Source of the DNA: Mycoplasmopsis pullorum
Lineage (GTDB): Bacteria > Bacillota_I > Bacilli_A > Mycoplasmatales > Metamycoplasmataceae
DNA length: 64,000 nt
Direction: 5' to 3'
NCBI RefSeq assembly: GCF_001900245.1
Contig: NZ_CP017813.1
Location: 744,001 to 808,000, forward strand
This document shows, in pieces, positions 18,905-31,199 of this stretch. Position numbers and translations under genes: made by a program. Numbering within the stretch: position 1 is the first letter of the stretch; the number at the start of each line of letters is the position of its first letter. The notes beneath the pieces were generated by a model. That model saw only the letters and a list, made by a program, of their open reading frames with translations. It did not search any database and was not told the DNA's origin.

Positions 18905-20251
18905 ATGAACAGGACAGTTAAAAACAAATCATTCTCTCAAATTGGATTTATGTTTTTCATTATCAATTTTGTCGTTGGTTTTGGATTTGTATCTACAATT
19001 TTGAGCGTTTTAAATCTTAAGGTTTATGGACTTTTGGTCATTATTATTACTTCTTTAATTACTCTAGGAGTTGTCCTCCTATTTTCGCGTCTGGCGACAA
19101 AATTCAGTGCTGAATACGGTAGTTCGTATTATTATGCAAAACAAATCAAACCTTCAAAATTTGCCAAACATTTTACATTTTTAAATGGTTGAATGCAATT
19201 TATTCAAGGTCCGATTCTTTCAGCAGCAGCTCCATTATTTATTGCAGATGCTATTTCAGTAATCACGAACAATTCGACTATTATTTCAATTATTCGAGCA
19301 ATTTCGTTTATTTTTTACATCATTTTAATCTTCGTTTCAACTTTTGGTCTCAAATTAAACGGAAAAATTATTCTAGCTTCAGCAATTGTTAAATGATTAA
19401 CGTTATTTTTAGCTTTAAGTATCACAATTTATCTTGCTTTTGTGGATCATCAATTTAGTCAAAACTTACAAACGAATAATAAGGTTAATATTTATTTAAT
19501 CATCACTACTGTTATTGCTTTTATGAACGCTTTTGGTGGATTTGAAAGTTTAGCCGGAATGACTAAAGAAGTTAAAACTAATAACATTCGTAAAATTTTA
19601 TTTATTGCTTTTGGATTTACTTTTAGTTTTTATCTTATTTTTTATTTAGTTATTTTAGGTGTTAATTCTCAAACATTAAATGGACAATTTAGCAATATTT
19701 TTAAACGCGTTTGATCAATTACAGGTTTAGTTGTGTTTGTTATCGGAACAATTTTTAACCAAATTTCATCGAAACTTTCATACACCGTAGTCAACGCTCG
19801 TTTATTAATACCACTTGCTGAAGATAATTATTTACCACGTTTTTTGGTCAAAAGAAACAAATACGGAGAATTCAGTAACGCAATTTATTTTTCATTAGTT
19901 GTAACAATTTTTTCTTTGATTGTCTTTTGATTAATTCCGGAAGTCTTTAAAATCGGAGATTTCTTGATTTCAGTGATTAATATTGGTACCGTAGCTTATT
20001 TATTGCAATATATTTTAACTTTTGTTTGTGCATTTATTCTCGAAAAACAAGAAAAGATTGAACGCATTCCACTTTGAGAAAAAATAATTTATTCAATTTC
20101 TTTTATTGCTTTAATTGTTTTAGTTTTCACCTATCTATTTCCATTTATCTTATTCGTGAGCTGAAGTATCTATAATACAATTACTTTGGTTTCATTTATT
20201 GTTGCTGTTCTTTTTGGTTACGTACTTTATTTTTGAGCAAACCGCAAATAA
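18905..20251 (+). CDS. APC-superfamily amino-acid permease
   Basis: 448 residues with about 12 membrane segments. The first (FFIINFVVGFGFVSTILSV) carries the unwound glycine motif of APC transporters, and GGFESLAGMTKEV in the sixth is the family's substrate-region motif. It probably imports an amino acid or exchanges an amine; the substrate is unknown. Five or more Trp are TGA. There is no clear Shine-Dalgarno; a TAGAAT-like -10 lies just upstream (about 18893-18898), so the message may be leaderless. Confidence 0.88.
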
Positions 20252-20258
20252 TTTTCAC

Positions 20259-20301
20259 AAACAAGTTTAATTCTAACTTTTAGAAATTGGACTTGTTTTT
20301 A
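20259..20301 (+). terminator. Terminator of permease gene
   Basis: AAACAAGT (20259-20266) pairs with ACTTGTTT (20291-20298) with an inner TTCTAA/TTAGAA helix, followed by TTATAT. Confidence 0.75.
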
Positions 20302-20338
20302 TATTATAATGATAGTTATAGAACTAAAAAGGAGTAAT

Positions 20339-21871
20339 ATGTCTAAGAAAATCAGTATTAGTGTTAAGGATCCAAAAAAATTAATTTTTATTCTTGAAGA
20401 AGACGCAAAACAAGGTGATTATATTGACTTAAATGACTTAAACACACTTGATTTTAGTTTCTTTTTAGAACATGTTGAGTTAATTAAAGAACAAAAATAT
20501 CGCGAAGAATTAAAAAATAAAGAACAACAATGAAAAGAAATTAATGAATCACAAATGCGAGCTCTTAAATTAGAAGTTGAACAAGCTAAAAATTCTGAAA
20601 TTCAAGACTTAGAAAATAAAATTTTTGAGTTGAAAAATAAATGAGCAATCGAATTGAAAAATAAAGAAACACAAAAAGATATTGAAATTGAAAAACTCAA
20701 AAGTCAAATTCAAAACTTAAACCAAATCAAACAAAGTGAAATCGAAAAACAAATTTCACAAAATAATGTTGAAAATAATCTAAAACTAGCTAATTTACAG
20801 AATAAAATATCTTTATTAGAAGAACAACATAAGTCAGAATTAGAAAAACAATTATTGCAACTTCAAAATGAAAAAAAATTACTTTCTGATTCGCTAGAAA
20901 GTCAAATCAATCAATTAAAACGCACTAAAGAGCAAGATGTTGAATTAGCGGTAAATCGTAAAATTCAAGAACTTCAAAAAGTACAAAAAATTGAGATTGA
21001 AAAACAATTTGATCAAATTTTAAAAAACAACGAACAACAAATTGAGTACTTAAAAGAAGGAAAAAATAAATTAGAGGAAAAATACAACGCACAATTAATC
21101 AAACGTAGCTCGTATACAACTAAAGATTACGGTGAAGATTTTGAAAATCAAATTGTTTATGAAGTGCAATCATTTATTGCTCCACTCGGTGAAGGTTCAC
21201 CTTATCGAATTCAAAAAATCAATAAAACTACTGATGGTGAAAAATTAGATTTTGCGATTAATTATTTTTATGACAAAAAAAACATTGGTTCAATTGTAAT
21301 TGAAGCTAAATCAAGAATTAGTCAAAAAGGATCAACAAAAAATGCTGATTGATTAGATAAAATCGAAAAACAACGTATCAAAAATCAACATGAATACGCT
21401 TTATTAGTTACTGAATTAGATCCAGAAAAGAATTTTTTGGTAGAAACTGATATTAATTATCCTAATATTTTTATAGTTCGGCCTGAAGTGATGATGCAAA
21501 TTATTGGTCTTCTTTACAATATTACACTCAAAAAATACATGCTCAAGTCTGATGAAATGAACTTTTTAGAAAAAGAAGAAATTTTAAGAGAATTTAATAG
21601 CTTTAAAGATGATTTACTCAAAACTGCATCAGAAAAAATCAATAGCAAACTCAGCGGATTACTTAAAGAAGCAAACTCAATTCAAAATTCGGTCAATAGA
21701 ATTAATGAATTTATTGAAGATATTCAAAAAGCAATTAATTCAACATTAATTAACAAAATTAATAAATTTAGCATCAGAAAAAGAGTAATTGATAAGATCG
21801 AAAATATTGAAAATGACAGAAAAAATCAAGAATTTATCTTAATCGAAGAAGAAAAGAAAAAACTTTTATAG
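20339..21871 (+). CDS. DUF2130 coiled-coil protein with PD-(D/E)xK-like core
   Basis: 510 residues. A short N-terminal domain is followed by coiled coil at about 50-255, then the DUF2130 core (YGEDFENQIVYEV, GEKLDFAINYFY, IVIEAKSRISQKGSTKNADW) and a second helical C-terminus. The order E...D...ExK in the core is that of restriction-like nucleases, so DNA cleavage or binding is plausible but unproven. ATG 20339 follows AAAGGAGTAAT. It stands alone between two transcription units and uses TGA for Trp, so it is long resident. Confidence 0.8.
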
Positions 21872-21927
21872 AAAAAATACAATAAAACTGAAAAATAAAT
21901 AATTTTAAATTATTTTTTAGGAGATAT

Positions 21928-24900
21928 ATGAGTAAAAAATACAAGAACGTCGCTCTAGCAATTGCTAGTGCGACACCTGTAGCGTCAATGTTAGTAGCGA
22001 CAAGTGCAAGTACAACAGCAGAAATTACCGAATCACGTTTAATTTGATTAGTTGATAGTCAACCAAATTTAGACGATACTGCTAAACAAGCTTGAAAAGA
22101 CTATTTTACTTCACTTAAATCAAGTAACGCATATATTAATAGTAATTTATTTGAATTTTTGGAAAAAAAAGTTTTAGTATCGAATGATATTTATGAATTT
22201 AAACATCTACATGAAACTGATAAAATGACATTATTTAATAAATTAAAAGACATTACTAATGTTACTAGTGATGATTCAAAAATTTATTCTGCTAAGCATC
22301 TTTTAAGGTTTATTGCTAGTGCAAGCGGAAATTCACTTGCTAAATTTATAGATAGAATAAGAAGTAAAAATCTACCAAAATCTGATGTTTTAATTAATGA
22401 AAATCTTTTAAAAATTGATTTTAATACAAATGATGAAGAATCTAGTCGAAAAGTTTCAACCGCTTTAAGAATTATCAATGAAAAAATTTATGCAGTCGAG
22501 CAGATTCGCAATAATTCAATTTACGATCCAACTTCTACATCTAATGAGAATCGTTTTATTAACCTTAATATTCGTGGTGAAATAAGACAAAAAAATTCCG
22601 AAAAAGATATACTATTAAACCATATCTTAACAATCCCTAACAATCTCCAATACGAAGAATTTGCAGGTTTTTGAACAACCGAAATTTCTAGACTGAAATT
22701 AGCTTCTTATATCAATGATCAATTAGATAATTTATCTAATCCTGATGTTCGAGATAAGTTTCCGGAGATTTCTCAATATAATTGATATACATTAGATGAT
22801 GCGAAAAATTTCGTAAAAAATACTAGTTTAACATCTGAAAATCGCTACAGTTTTGCAGAAAAAGTTCGTGCAGTTCATTATTACATTGAAAAAATGCTTT
22901 GATTGGCAGATTTAAAAAATTATGCTAATAATGAAGTTAAAGAACAATGGTTAGCAACACCTGACGCTTCTAAAAAAGGTTATATAGAAGCTGATTCGAT
23001 TTTTTGATTGTCTCAAACAATGATGAAATACGACACCGATGAAACAATGAGAAATGAATTTTACGATGTCATCAATATGAATTTCACCAAAGCTCAATCT
23101 ACTTTTGACACAATATTATTTGTAAATCATTTAAAACATTCACTAGAAAAGAAATCACAAAACTTAGATGAACAAGCTCAAAATTCAAACGCAAAAACTA
23201 TTAAAGAAATTCAAGATAAAATGATTAATTCACTTTATTCAACTCCTGATCAATTTTCTGATGGAACTAGTTTGTTTGAAAAGGTTAATGTATACAACAA
23301 TGTGCTATTCGGAATTCGTGAATTATTATATCTAGATAATGTTTCTCCTGAAATGACATTAGATTTCTTCAAGGAAATGAGTGAAATATATACTGATAGT
23401 GAAAATTTAAAAGATCCTGAGAATGTAAAAAGTAACTTAAGTAGAAAAATTAGTGAAATAATTAAATCTTCAAAATTGGCTAATGAAACCAATGGTGAAA
23501 TTGCACCTGAGCAAGCTGATTTAGTTGGTAAATGAGCTGTTTTTGAATTAATCAATTCAGCGTCATTTTTAAGTGATCAAGAACGTAGTGACTTTATAAG
23601 TCAATTAAACAATTTAGTATATCCTTACGTAGATCATCAAGATCCTCAACAAATTCAAACACAGGTATTGGTATTATTTAACCGTATCAAACAAACCGGA
23701 TTAATTAAAGAATTAAACCTTAGCGCTACACAAAAAGCTACTTTAACTTCATTATTAACAAATTTAGCTGTTGATGATTTAGTGAAATCACAAAAATTGC
23801 AACAAATTTTAGAAGTATTAAAATCAACCTTATATGATGCTAAAAATTCAGTTGCAACACAAGATATGGTGAAAGATCTTTTAATCAAAGATTCAATTTT
23901 AAATGAAGATCATTTAGATAATTTAATCCACAAAGTTAATGCAATTGTAGTATTGATGCAAAATGATGGATTAAGTAAACAAGATAAAAATGCTATTTTA
24001 GAATTAATCAATCAAGTGGATTTAACCTTAAACATTGTAGAATACAAAGTAAAATTAGACGAATTATTAAATCAAGTTAATACTCTTAAAAAAGCTCAAC
24101 AAAATTTAGCAAACTTCATTGATGAAGTTAAAAATCTTTTAAATGTCAAAGATTTTAATGGTGATTTATCTAATTTAGACTCAGATTCACAAAAAATCGA
24201 CGCTTTAAAAGTTGCAGCGCAAGCTGTGTTGAACTTAGCAAATAAAGCTAGCGTTGCTGGAACTACTGTAAAACAATACAGCGATGCCAAAGTAGCATTA
24301 CAAAATGCAGTTCAAGCACTTGAATTTAATAACTTTAAGATAAACATTGAAAAAGAAATTAATGATCTAAAATTGTTAAGTCCAAAAGAAAAAGGATACT
24401 TTATTGATGAATTAACGAGTATTGATCCAACCGTAAAAACAAAATTATTTGAATTATTAACTAATGCAAATAACCTTGAAAGTGCTAAAGAAGCTTTAGT
24501 AAACAACGCGCCAAATAACTCTTTAAGCGCTGACCAAATTCAAGAATTATTGAAAAAATTGAGTTGGTTCTCAGAGGAAAACATTTATAAAAAATCTGTT
24601 GCACAATTAGCTAATATTCAATCAATTAATCAAGCAGTGGTGACGTTTAAATCTAAAACTTGAGATGCTGATCAAAATGCAATCAATGAATTGAAAAAAG
24701 CGATTTCAAATACTGATAAATTAACATATCCAAATTCAAGTTCTGATTCTGTGCTAGAGCGAATTATTGATAACTTAAATGCACAATTAACCAAAGAACT
24801 TGAAATTGCTAATGCAGAAATTTCTTTAGTAGAAGGAATTGTAAACGCAGATGATGCACAATATTGAAGTGCTTACAAAGTTTTAAATAGTTTTGATCAA

Positions 24901-25221
24901 GCGGATCAAAGTTTTAAAGAAAAATTAGTTGAAACTAATTTCTTTAGTTTAGTAAAACAAGACTTATCAAAATTAAGTGGTGAAGATATTCGAAAATTAG
25001 AATCAGTCCAAAAGAATGATGCTTCTGAAATTCTTTATAGTGCTTACCAAAGTAAAATTGCTACTTTAAAAGAAAAAAGAACACAGTTTTCAACTTCTGG
25101 CCCAAGTTCAAAAACACAAGCAGTGAAAATTGCTCTATCAACTGCGATCCCTAGTGTGTTATTAATTATTTTAACTGCTGGATTATGATACTTTTTAGTC
25201 AAAAAACGTAATAATAAGTAA
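21928..25221 (+). CDS. Large surface protein with GA-like helical modules and C-terminal anchor
   Basis: 1097 residues. The N-terminus (NVALAIASATPVASMLVATS) is a signal anchor without a lipobox Cys; the C-terminus has one membrane helix and a KKRNNK tail. The body is all-helical. From about residue 590 it contains units resembling the albumin-binding GA module (NLSATQKATLTSLLTNL, LLSPKEKGYFIDELTSI, SLSADQIQELLKKL). GA modules in bacterial surface proteins bind host serum albumin; the match here is by pattern only. At least ten Trp are TGA. TTTAGGAGATAT precedes the ATG. It is flanked by its own terminator. Confidence 0.78.
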
Positions 25222-25228
25222 TAACTTT

Positions 25229-25260
25229 AATGTCCCCAGTAGGGACATTTTTGTTTTTGA
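25229..25260 (+). terminator. Terminator of surface protein gene
   Basis: AATGTCCC (25229-25236) pairs with GGGACATT (25242-25249), followed by TTTGTTTTT. Confidence 0.85.
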
Positions 25261-25403
25261 ATCACAACCATCCTAAAATGTAATTTCAAGAAAGGGGACA
25301 ATTAACTTTAGTTGTTTTTCTGTGGATAAATAAAGCAAAAAAGTTAATAAAAATTGCTTTTTTTGATATAAAAAATAACTTTTCATTTAAAATTTATGTT
25401 ACT

Positions 25404-27245
25404 ATGAATAATATGAATAAAGAATTTGATGCGATTGTAATTGGTGGTGGACACGCGGGAGTAGAAGCAGCTTTTGCTCTTGCAAAAATGAACCAAAAAA
25501 CCGCTTTAGTGAGTTTTAATTTAAAACGTTTAGCGATGATGCCATGTAATCCCTCAATTGGTGGTCCAGCAAAAGGAATAATCACACGTGAAATCGATGC
25601 ACTCGGGGGTGTTCAAGGATATTTTGCGGATTTAGCTATGATTCAAATTAAAATGTTAAATGAATCAAAAGGTCCTGCAGTGCGTGCAATCAGAGCACAA
25701 ATTGATAAAGAAAAATACTCAGAAATTATTTATGAGGCGTTACAAAAGACACCGAATTTAACCTTAATTGAAGCTGAGGTATCTGAAATTCTAGTCGATG
25801 AAAACAACTGTGTTACAGGAATAAAAATTAATGGTGAGACTATTTTAAGTGCAAAAGCTTTAGTAATGACTACCGGAACATATATGAGTTCACGAATTAT
25901 TCGGGGACAAGAAGTAACGGTGAGTGGTCCAGATGGGGAGAGAACAACATTTAGCTTATCTGACTCACTTAAAAAGCTCGGTTTTACTCTACAAAGACTT
26001 AAAACTGGTACTCCGCCACGGATTTTTACCGATTCAATTGATTTTTCGAAAGTCGAAAAGGAGAAATTGGACGACACAGCACTAACTTTTTCAAGTCGTT
26101 CAAATGTTAAGTTACCAAATCAAATCTCTTGTTATTTAACCTACACTACGCCTCAAACACACGAAATTATTAAAGAAAATGTTCATTTAAGTGGAATGTA
26201 TTCAGGTGTAATTGAAGGAGTTGGTCCGAGATATTGTCCAAGTATTGAAGATAAAATAATGCGTTTTCAAGACAAGGAAAGACATCAAATCTTTTTTGAG
26301 CCAGAAACTAAAGAAGGGGACGTTATGTACATCAATGGTCTTTCAACTAGTATGCCAATTGATGTGCAAGACAAAATTGTTCGTTCAATACCTGGTCTAG
26401 AAAATTCACGAATTCAAAAATGAGCTTATGCAATCGAATATGATGCACTCGATCCTTTAGAGCTGACTCCGTCATTAGAGACTAAACGAATCAAAGGACT
26501 TTTTACAGCTGGACAAATTAATGGTACCAGTGGATACGAAGAGGCTGCGGCACAAGGTTTAATGGCAGGGATTAATGCAGCACGTAAATTACAAAACAAG
26601 GAGCCAATTGTTTTACAACGTAATGAAGCATACATCGGAGTTTTAATTGATGATTTAGTAACTAAAGGAACTAAAGAACCATATCGTATGCTGACTTCAC
26701 GTGCAGAATATCGTTTATTATTAAGAAATGACAATCCTGATTCACGTTTAGCAAAATATGGTTATGAAATTGGCTTATTAAGCGAAGCGGAATACCAAGC
26801 AATTGAAACAAAATATCAAATGATTGATGACAAAATCAAAGAATTAGAAACTAAATTCTTATCATCGAAGGATCCGGTTGCGAAAAAATACGGTATCGAA
26901 AATGGTGTTAGCTTGCTAAAAGTTATCGCTCGTCCTGATGTGGAAAGTGTAGACATTTTAGGAGAATTTCCATATAAAAATGAATTAACCACAATTGTGA
27001 GATTAGATGGTTATATTAAAAAACAAGAAAGTCACGCAAATAAAATGCGTCGTTTGGAAAACTTTAAAATACCAAGTGACATCAATTACGAAAATGTACA
27101 AAATTTAGCTACTGAAGCAAAACAAAAACTGGAAAAAATTCGTCCTTTAACAATTGGACAAGCATCAAGAATTAGCGGAATCAATCCAGCTGATATCCAA
27201 ATGCTTTTATTTTACTTAGAAACAAACAAAAAAAATGAAAATTAA
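25404..27245 (+). CDS. mnmG: tRNA uridine 5-carboxymethylaminomethyl modification enzyme MnmG (GidA)
   Basis: 613 residues, normal length. The FAD-binding motif [10 protein letters not shown], the PCNPSIGG motif, and [21 protein letters not shown] with [14 protein letters not shown] are diagnostic. With MnmE it installs the cmnm5 group on the wobble uridine of several tRNAs. A TAAAAT box (25388-25393) ends 10 bases before ATG 25404 and there is no Shine-Dalgarno, so the mRNA is likely leaderless; ATG 25413 is an alternative start. Its end overlaps rlmH by 11 bases. Confidence 0.97.
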
Positions 27246-27672
27246 TTTAATTACAGTCGGAACTTTAGATAAGAATTTTAAAATCTTATTTGATGAGTAC
27301 ATTCGTAAAACTGGTGCTTATGCAACAATTAACGAAATAGTTATTAAAGAACAAAAAAACAAAAATATTGAATTAATTAAGCAGAAAGAAACTCAGTTAA
27401 TTTTAGAAAAAATTCCAAAGAATTCAGATGTTTATCTTTGTTCATTGCGTGGACAACAATATGATAGTGTTGAATTTTCATCACTTTTAACCAAAGATAA
27501 TATTACTTTTATTATCGGTGGTAGTGACGGAGTGGTTGAGGAAGAATTTTCATTTGCGAAAAAAATTAATTTTAGTAAAATGACCTTTCCACACCAGCTT
27601 TTTAAAGTCATGTTAGCTGAACAAATTTATCGTGGATTCTCAATTTTAAATAATAAGAAATATCATAAATAG
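27235..27672 (+). CDS. rlmH: 23S rRNA (pseudouridine1915-N3)-methyltransferase
   Basis: 145 residues. SPOUT-fold features: N-terminal [14 protein letters not shown], the SAM-knot region [13 protein letters not shown] and the C-terminal [21 protein letters not shown]...YHK. It methylates a helix 69 pseudouridine on assembled ribosomes. It is translated from within the end of mnmG and is followed by a terminator. Confidence 0.96.
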   Translation: MKINLITVGTLDKNFKILFDEYIRKTGAYATINEIVIKEQKNKNIELIKQKETQLILEKIPKNSDVYLCSLRGQQYDSVEFSSLLTKDNITFIIGGSDGVVEEEFSFAKKINFSKMTFPHQLFKVMLAEQIYRGFSILNNKKYHK

Positions 27673-27679
27673 AATACTA

Positions 27680-27712
27680 ATCAAGCATTATTTAGTGCTT
27701 GATTTTATTTTG
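27680..27712 (+). terminator. Terminator of mnmG-rlmH
   Basis: ATCAAGCA (27680-27687) pairs with TGCTTGAT (27696-27703), followed by TTTATTTT. Confidence 0.8.
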
Positions 27713-27782
27713 CTTAAAATATTACTAAGTAGCAATATATAATGTATAATATTACAAATCAGTAATATAAAATAGGAGTTTT

Positions 27783-29555
27783 ATGTCAAAACAAGTACTA
27801 AATTATGTTTTATTTCTCAAAAATATAATTTTTTCTAAAAAAATAACATGATTGAGTCTGATAATCTTTTTGTTATTAGATTTAATAATTTCCATTTCTT
27901 TAAATCTGTTAAAAATCGATTTTAATGGATTTTCACCACTATATATCAACGTTTTTATTCAAATTTTATTTAGTATTTTCTATAGTTCATTAATTTATAT
28001 AAGTGTTTTTAAAGAATTAGAAGAAGAAGGAATTGAAATATTAAGCTTAAGTAAATCAATTAGTCGGAAAAACATATTTTTTGGTAAGACGCTATTTTGT
28101 TTAAGTTTTAGTTTATTTTACAGTTTACTTTTTACTATTTTTAATTCGATTTTTGCTTTAATTTTTACTTATTCTTTAAGCTGAATTTTAGTTTTTGCAC
28201 TTAGTTTAATCACCTTTTTTACTATTTTTAATTTCTTCGGAGTGATTTCATCATTAATTGCTTATAAATTGAATTCTAAAATTGCAATTACGATACCTTA
28301 TTTAGTGAGTATTCCAGCAATTTTAGGTGGTATTATCGTTAATTATAATTCAACCAGCATTCCAAATAATTTTGCTTACTACCTAAATTTAAAATACGAC
28401 AATAATTTATCAGGAAAAATTTCAAATTCAGAGTATTTTTATCTTAATAATCAAAAAGATAATTTATATCTTGTTCCAAATGGATATGCAAAAAATGAAT
28501 TTAGCGATAAACAAAAAGAATTTATTACTCAAGCGTACAACAAATCAAAAAATTCAGTTAATGAATTAGCTTGATATTCATATTTAGTTGTACCATATCA
28601 ATTTTTAGATATTTTTAACAATAATAAAACACAACATAATAAAAATAATTTAGACAATTATTTAAATTACAATAACTCAGATTCATACTTATACAACTAT
28701 AAATTAGACCAAAACGCAAAATTATTTAATTATGAAAAAGATCAACAAAAATACTATTTAATACCATCATTATTGAAAAATCAAACAGAAAGAGAAAATA
28801 TAGTTAATACAACATTAATTTATGCACGTGAAGGTGCTGATTCATTTAATCTTACTTTTCCAGAAGACACTTATGTTTTTTCAGCAAGTGATAATTTAGT
28901 TGGTGAATTAAAATGAAAATTCTTAATTGATGTTTTAAAAGATCAAAATTTTAACGATTATGCAAAAAAATTATTCGCTCAACTTGAAGCAAAAATCAAA
29001 AATGATGAACTAGCATACGCAAAAACCAAAATTTTGGAAGAAATTGAAAAAGAATTAAATAATTCAGATTCATTCTTAAATCGTTATCAAAATTCATTTG
29101 TTGCTCTTTTTGATGAAAAAATGATTGAAAATAAAACAATCAAAACTCTAAGCGAGAAAAAAATCTATTTAGCAGCAGCGTTAATTTATTATGTTTACTT
29201 TAATTTACAAGATTCAAAGATTTTAGAATCAATCTTATGAAATAATGATAATGGTACTTTTGAACCGCATCAATTAAAAGTACAAATTGGTGATTATAAA
29301 TACAATATTGGTGGTTATTCGGCATATACTACAATGCAAGAAGTACGTGAAATTGATGGTGAGAAAAATGTAGTAATCCGCTATAATCTAGACTCAAATG
29401 AAAATTATATGTTCCAAAATGTTACAAATGTTTTTGAACTTTCACGTTCAAATCCAATCATTATTAAAGAAACTTACTTTATCATTTGAATTTTATTAAT
29501 TTCACTTTTACTAACTATTAACGGAATCAAATACACCAAAAAGGATTATAAATAA
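27783..29555 (+). CDS. ABC transporter permease-like membrane protein with large external domain
   Basis: 590 residues. Five or six membrane helices fill the first 200 residues, a hydrophilic domain of about 330 residues follows, and one helix closes the protein (FIIWILLISLLLTINGIKY). The EELEEEGIEILSLSKSISRKNIFFGK stretch resembles the cytoplasmic coupling region of ABC-2 exporters. The stop overlaps the start of the ATPase gene (TAATG), which makes it that ATPase's partner. AATAGGAGTTTT precedes the ATG. The role may be lipoprotein handling or export; the family is probably mollicute-specific. Confidence 0.72.
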
Positions 29556-30259
29556 TGAATATTTTACAAATTAAAAACTTAAGCAAAATATATCGAAATA
29601 AAACAAAAGAAAGTGGTATTTTCAACTTAAATTTTAACGTTGAAAAAGGACAATTTCATGCTTTTATTGGTGAAAACGGTGCTGGAAAAACAACAGCAAT
29701 TAAAAGTATTGTTGGTGCTTATTATGATTATCAAGGTGAAATTTTGATTAATAATTTAACAAATCGCGATTATAAAAGTAAACATTTTTTAGGTTATGTA
29801 CCAGAACATGCGAATTTTCCAAAAGACATTAGTGTTTATAAGTATCTTTATTCACTTGCATTATTAAGTAATATTGACAAAAATGAAATTGAAGTCAAAA
29901 TTGATCAATTATTAAAACAATTTGGTATTTTTGAACTTAAACATGCTAAACCGTTTAATTTTTCATCTGGTCAAAAGAAAAAGATTTTATTAATTCAAGC
30001 ATTAATTACTAATCCAGAATTGATTATTTTAGATGAACCAGCAGCCAATTTAGATCCAACAGCAAGATTTAATTTGTTTAAATTGCTAAAAGAATTAAAT
30101 CAAAACGGAACAACAATTTTTATTTCATCACATGTTTTGAGTGAATTAGATCAATATGTCGATTCATTAACTTTGATTCATCAAGGTCAAATTTTGTATA
30201 GCGGTGTCAAAAAAGAAAGTTTAGAATCAATTTTCTATGAAAAAGTTATTAAAAATTAG
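29555..30259 (+). CDS. ABC transporter ATP-binding protein
   Basis: 234 residues with complete Walker A (GENGAGKTT), signature (FSSGQKKKI), Walker B (LIILDEPAANLD) and H-loop (ISSHVLSEL). It is of the single-domain exporter (CcmA/NatA-like) type. It overlaps the permease gene by one base upstream and the first lipoprotein gene by 23 bases downstream, so expression of all is coupled. Confidence 0.93.
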   Translation: MNILQIKNLSKIYRNKTKESGIFNLNFNVEKGQFHAFIGENGAGKTTAIKSIVGAYYDYQGEILINNLTNRDYKSKHFLGYVPEHANFPKDISVYKYLYSLALLSNIDKNEIEVKIDQLLKQFGIFELKHAKPFNFSSGQKKKILLIQALITNPELIILDEPAANLDPTARFNLFKLLKELNQNGTTIFISSHVLSELDQYVDSLTLIHQGQILYSGVKKESLESIFYEKVIKN

Positions 30260-31199
30260 TTTTTCAAGTCTGATTTTTGCTGCTCCACTATTTTTAAGTG
30301 CCGCATGTACTAATACAAACGTCACACAAATTCAATATCAAAAAAAATTTTCGCAATCGGTTGATGCAAAATTAAATGACTTGGTTGAATCTTTTTTTGA
30401 TAACGACCAAAAACAGATTCAAGATTTTTATACTAAACAACAACAAATTCAAAGTGATTTAATTAAAGAATTTAACTATGCAATATTATTTGCTCCTTTG
30501 TGAGATGTGAATGTTTATTCTAATTCTGGTGATAAAGTTAAACGAACTAATTTAGCAATTAAAAAAATCAAAAGCATCTTATATCAAGATTGATTTTGAT
30601 TTTTAAATAATATTAAAAAACAAGTTTTTGTTTTTAATCCATATGGTAATTATTACGATGGTAGTGTTTATAGTTCTGATGAAAATCTTAAAGAAAAGAT
30701 TCAAAACATGTACCAAGACAAAACGATTTTAGTGACTTTAAAATCTAATCATATTGAAAATATTCACGAAATCAAAATTACAAACTCAAAATATGATCAA
30801 CTTCAAAATAAGAAATTACTCTTTATTCAATTCGAAGAAAATAAATTAGTGCCAATTTTGAGTTTTGAATTTAAAAACAAGAGATATTTGAGAGTTTTAC
30901 CTGAATTATTAGTTGTAGAAAAAAGTGACAATTTAACTAATTTGTTAAGTGATTTGACAGATTCATTATTTGAAGCTAAAAATCTTTATGACGAAGAAGA
31001 AAGAGAATATCAAATTTCACTTGATCCGAATTTTGACTTTGAAAACTATTTGAAGAACAATAATGATGAAAAAGTTTTTGATTTTTATCGCTTAGGTAAT
31101 TATTCTGAATTTTTAAAGCGTGCAATTATTAAAATTAATACACAAGGTCAAACGCAAATTAAAAGATATACATGAGGTTATGTTAATGAAGACAAGTAA
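30237..31199 (+). CDS. Lipoprotein 1 of the ABC module
   Basis: 320 residues. MKKLLKISFSSLIFAAPLFLSAAC gives a lipobox (LSAAC, Cys24). The mature part is rich in Asp, Lys and Phe, contains several WFWFLNN-like aromatic clusters shared with lipoprotein 2 (NWYWFLSN), and has no domain that I recognise. It starts inside the ATPase gene and overlaps lipoprotein 2 by 14 bases. Tight overlap with an ABC transporter suggests a shared complex or that it is a cargo or partner. Confidence 0.82.
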
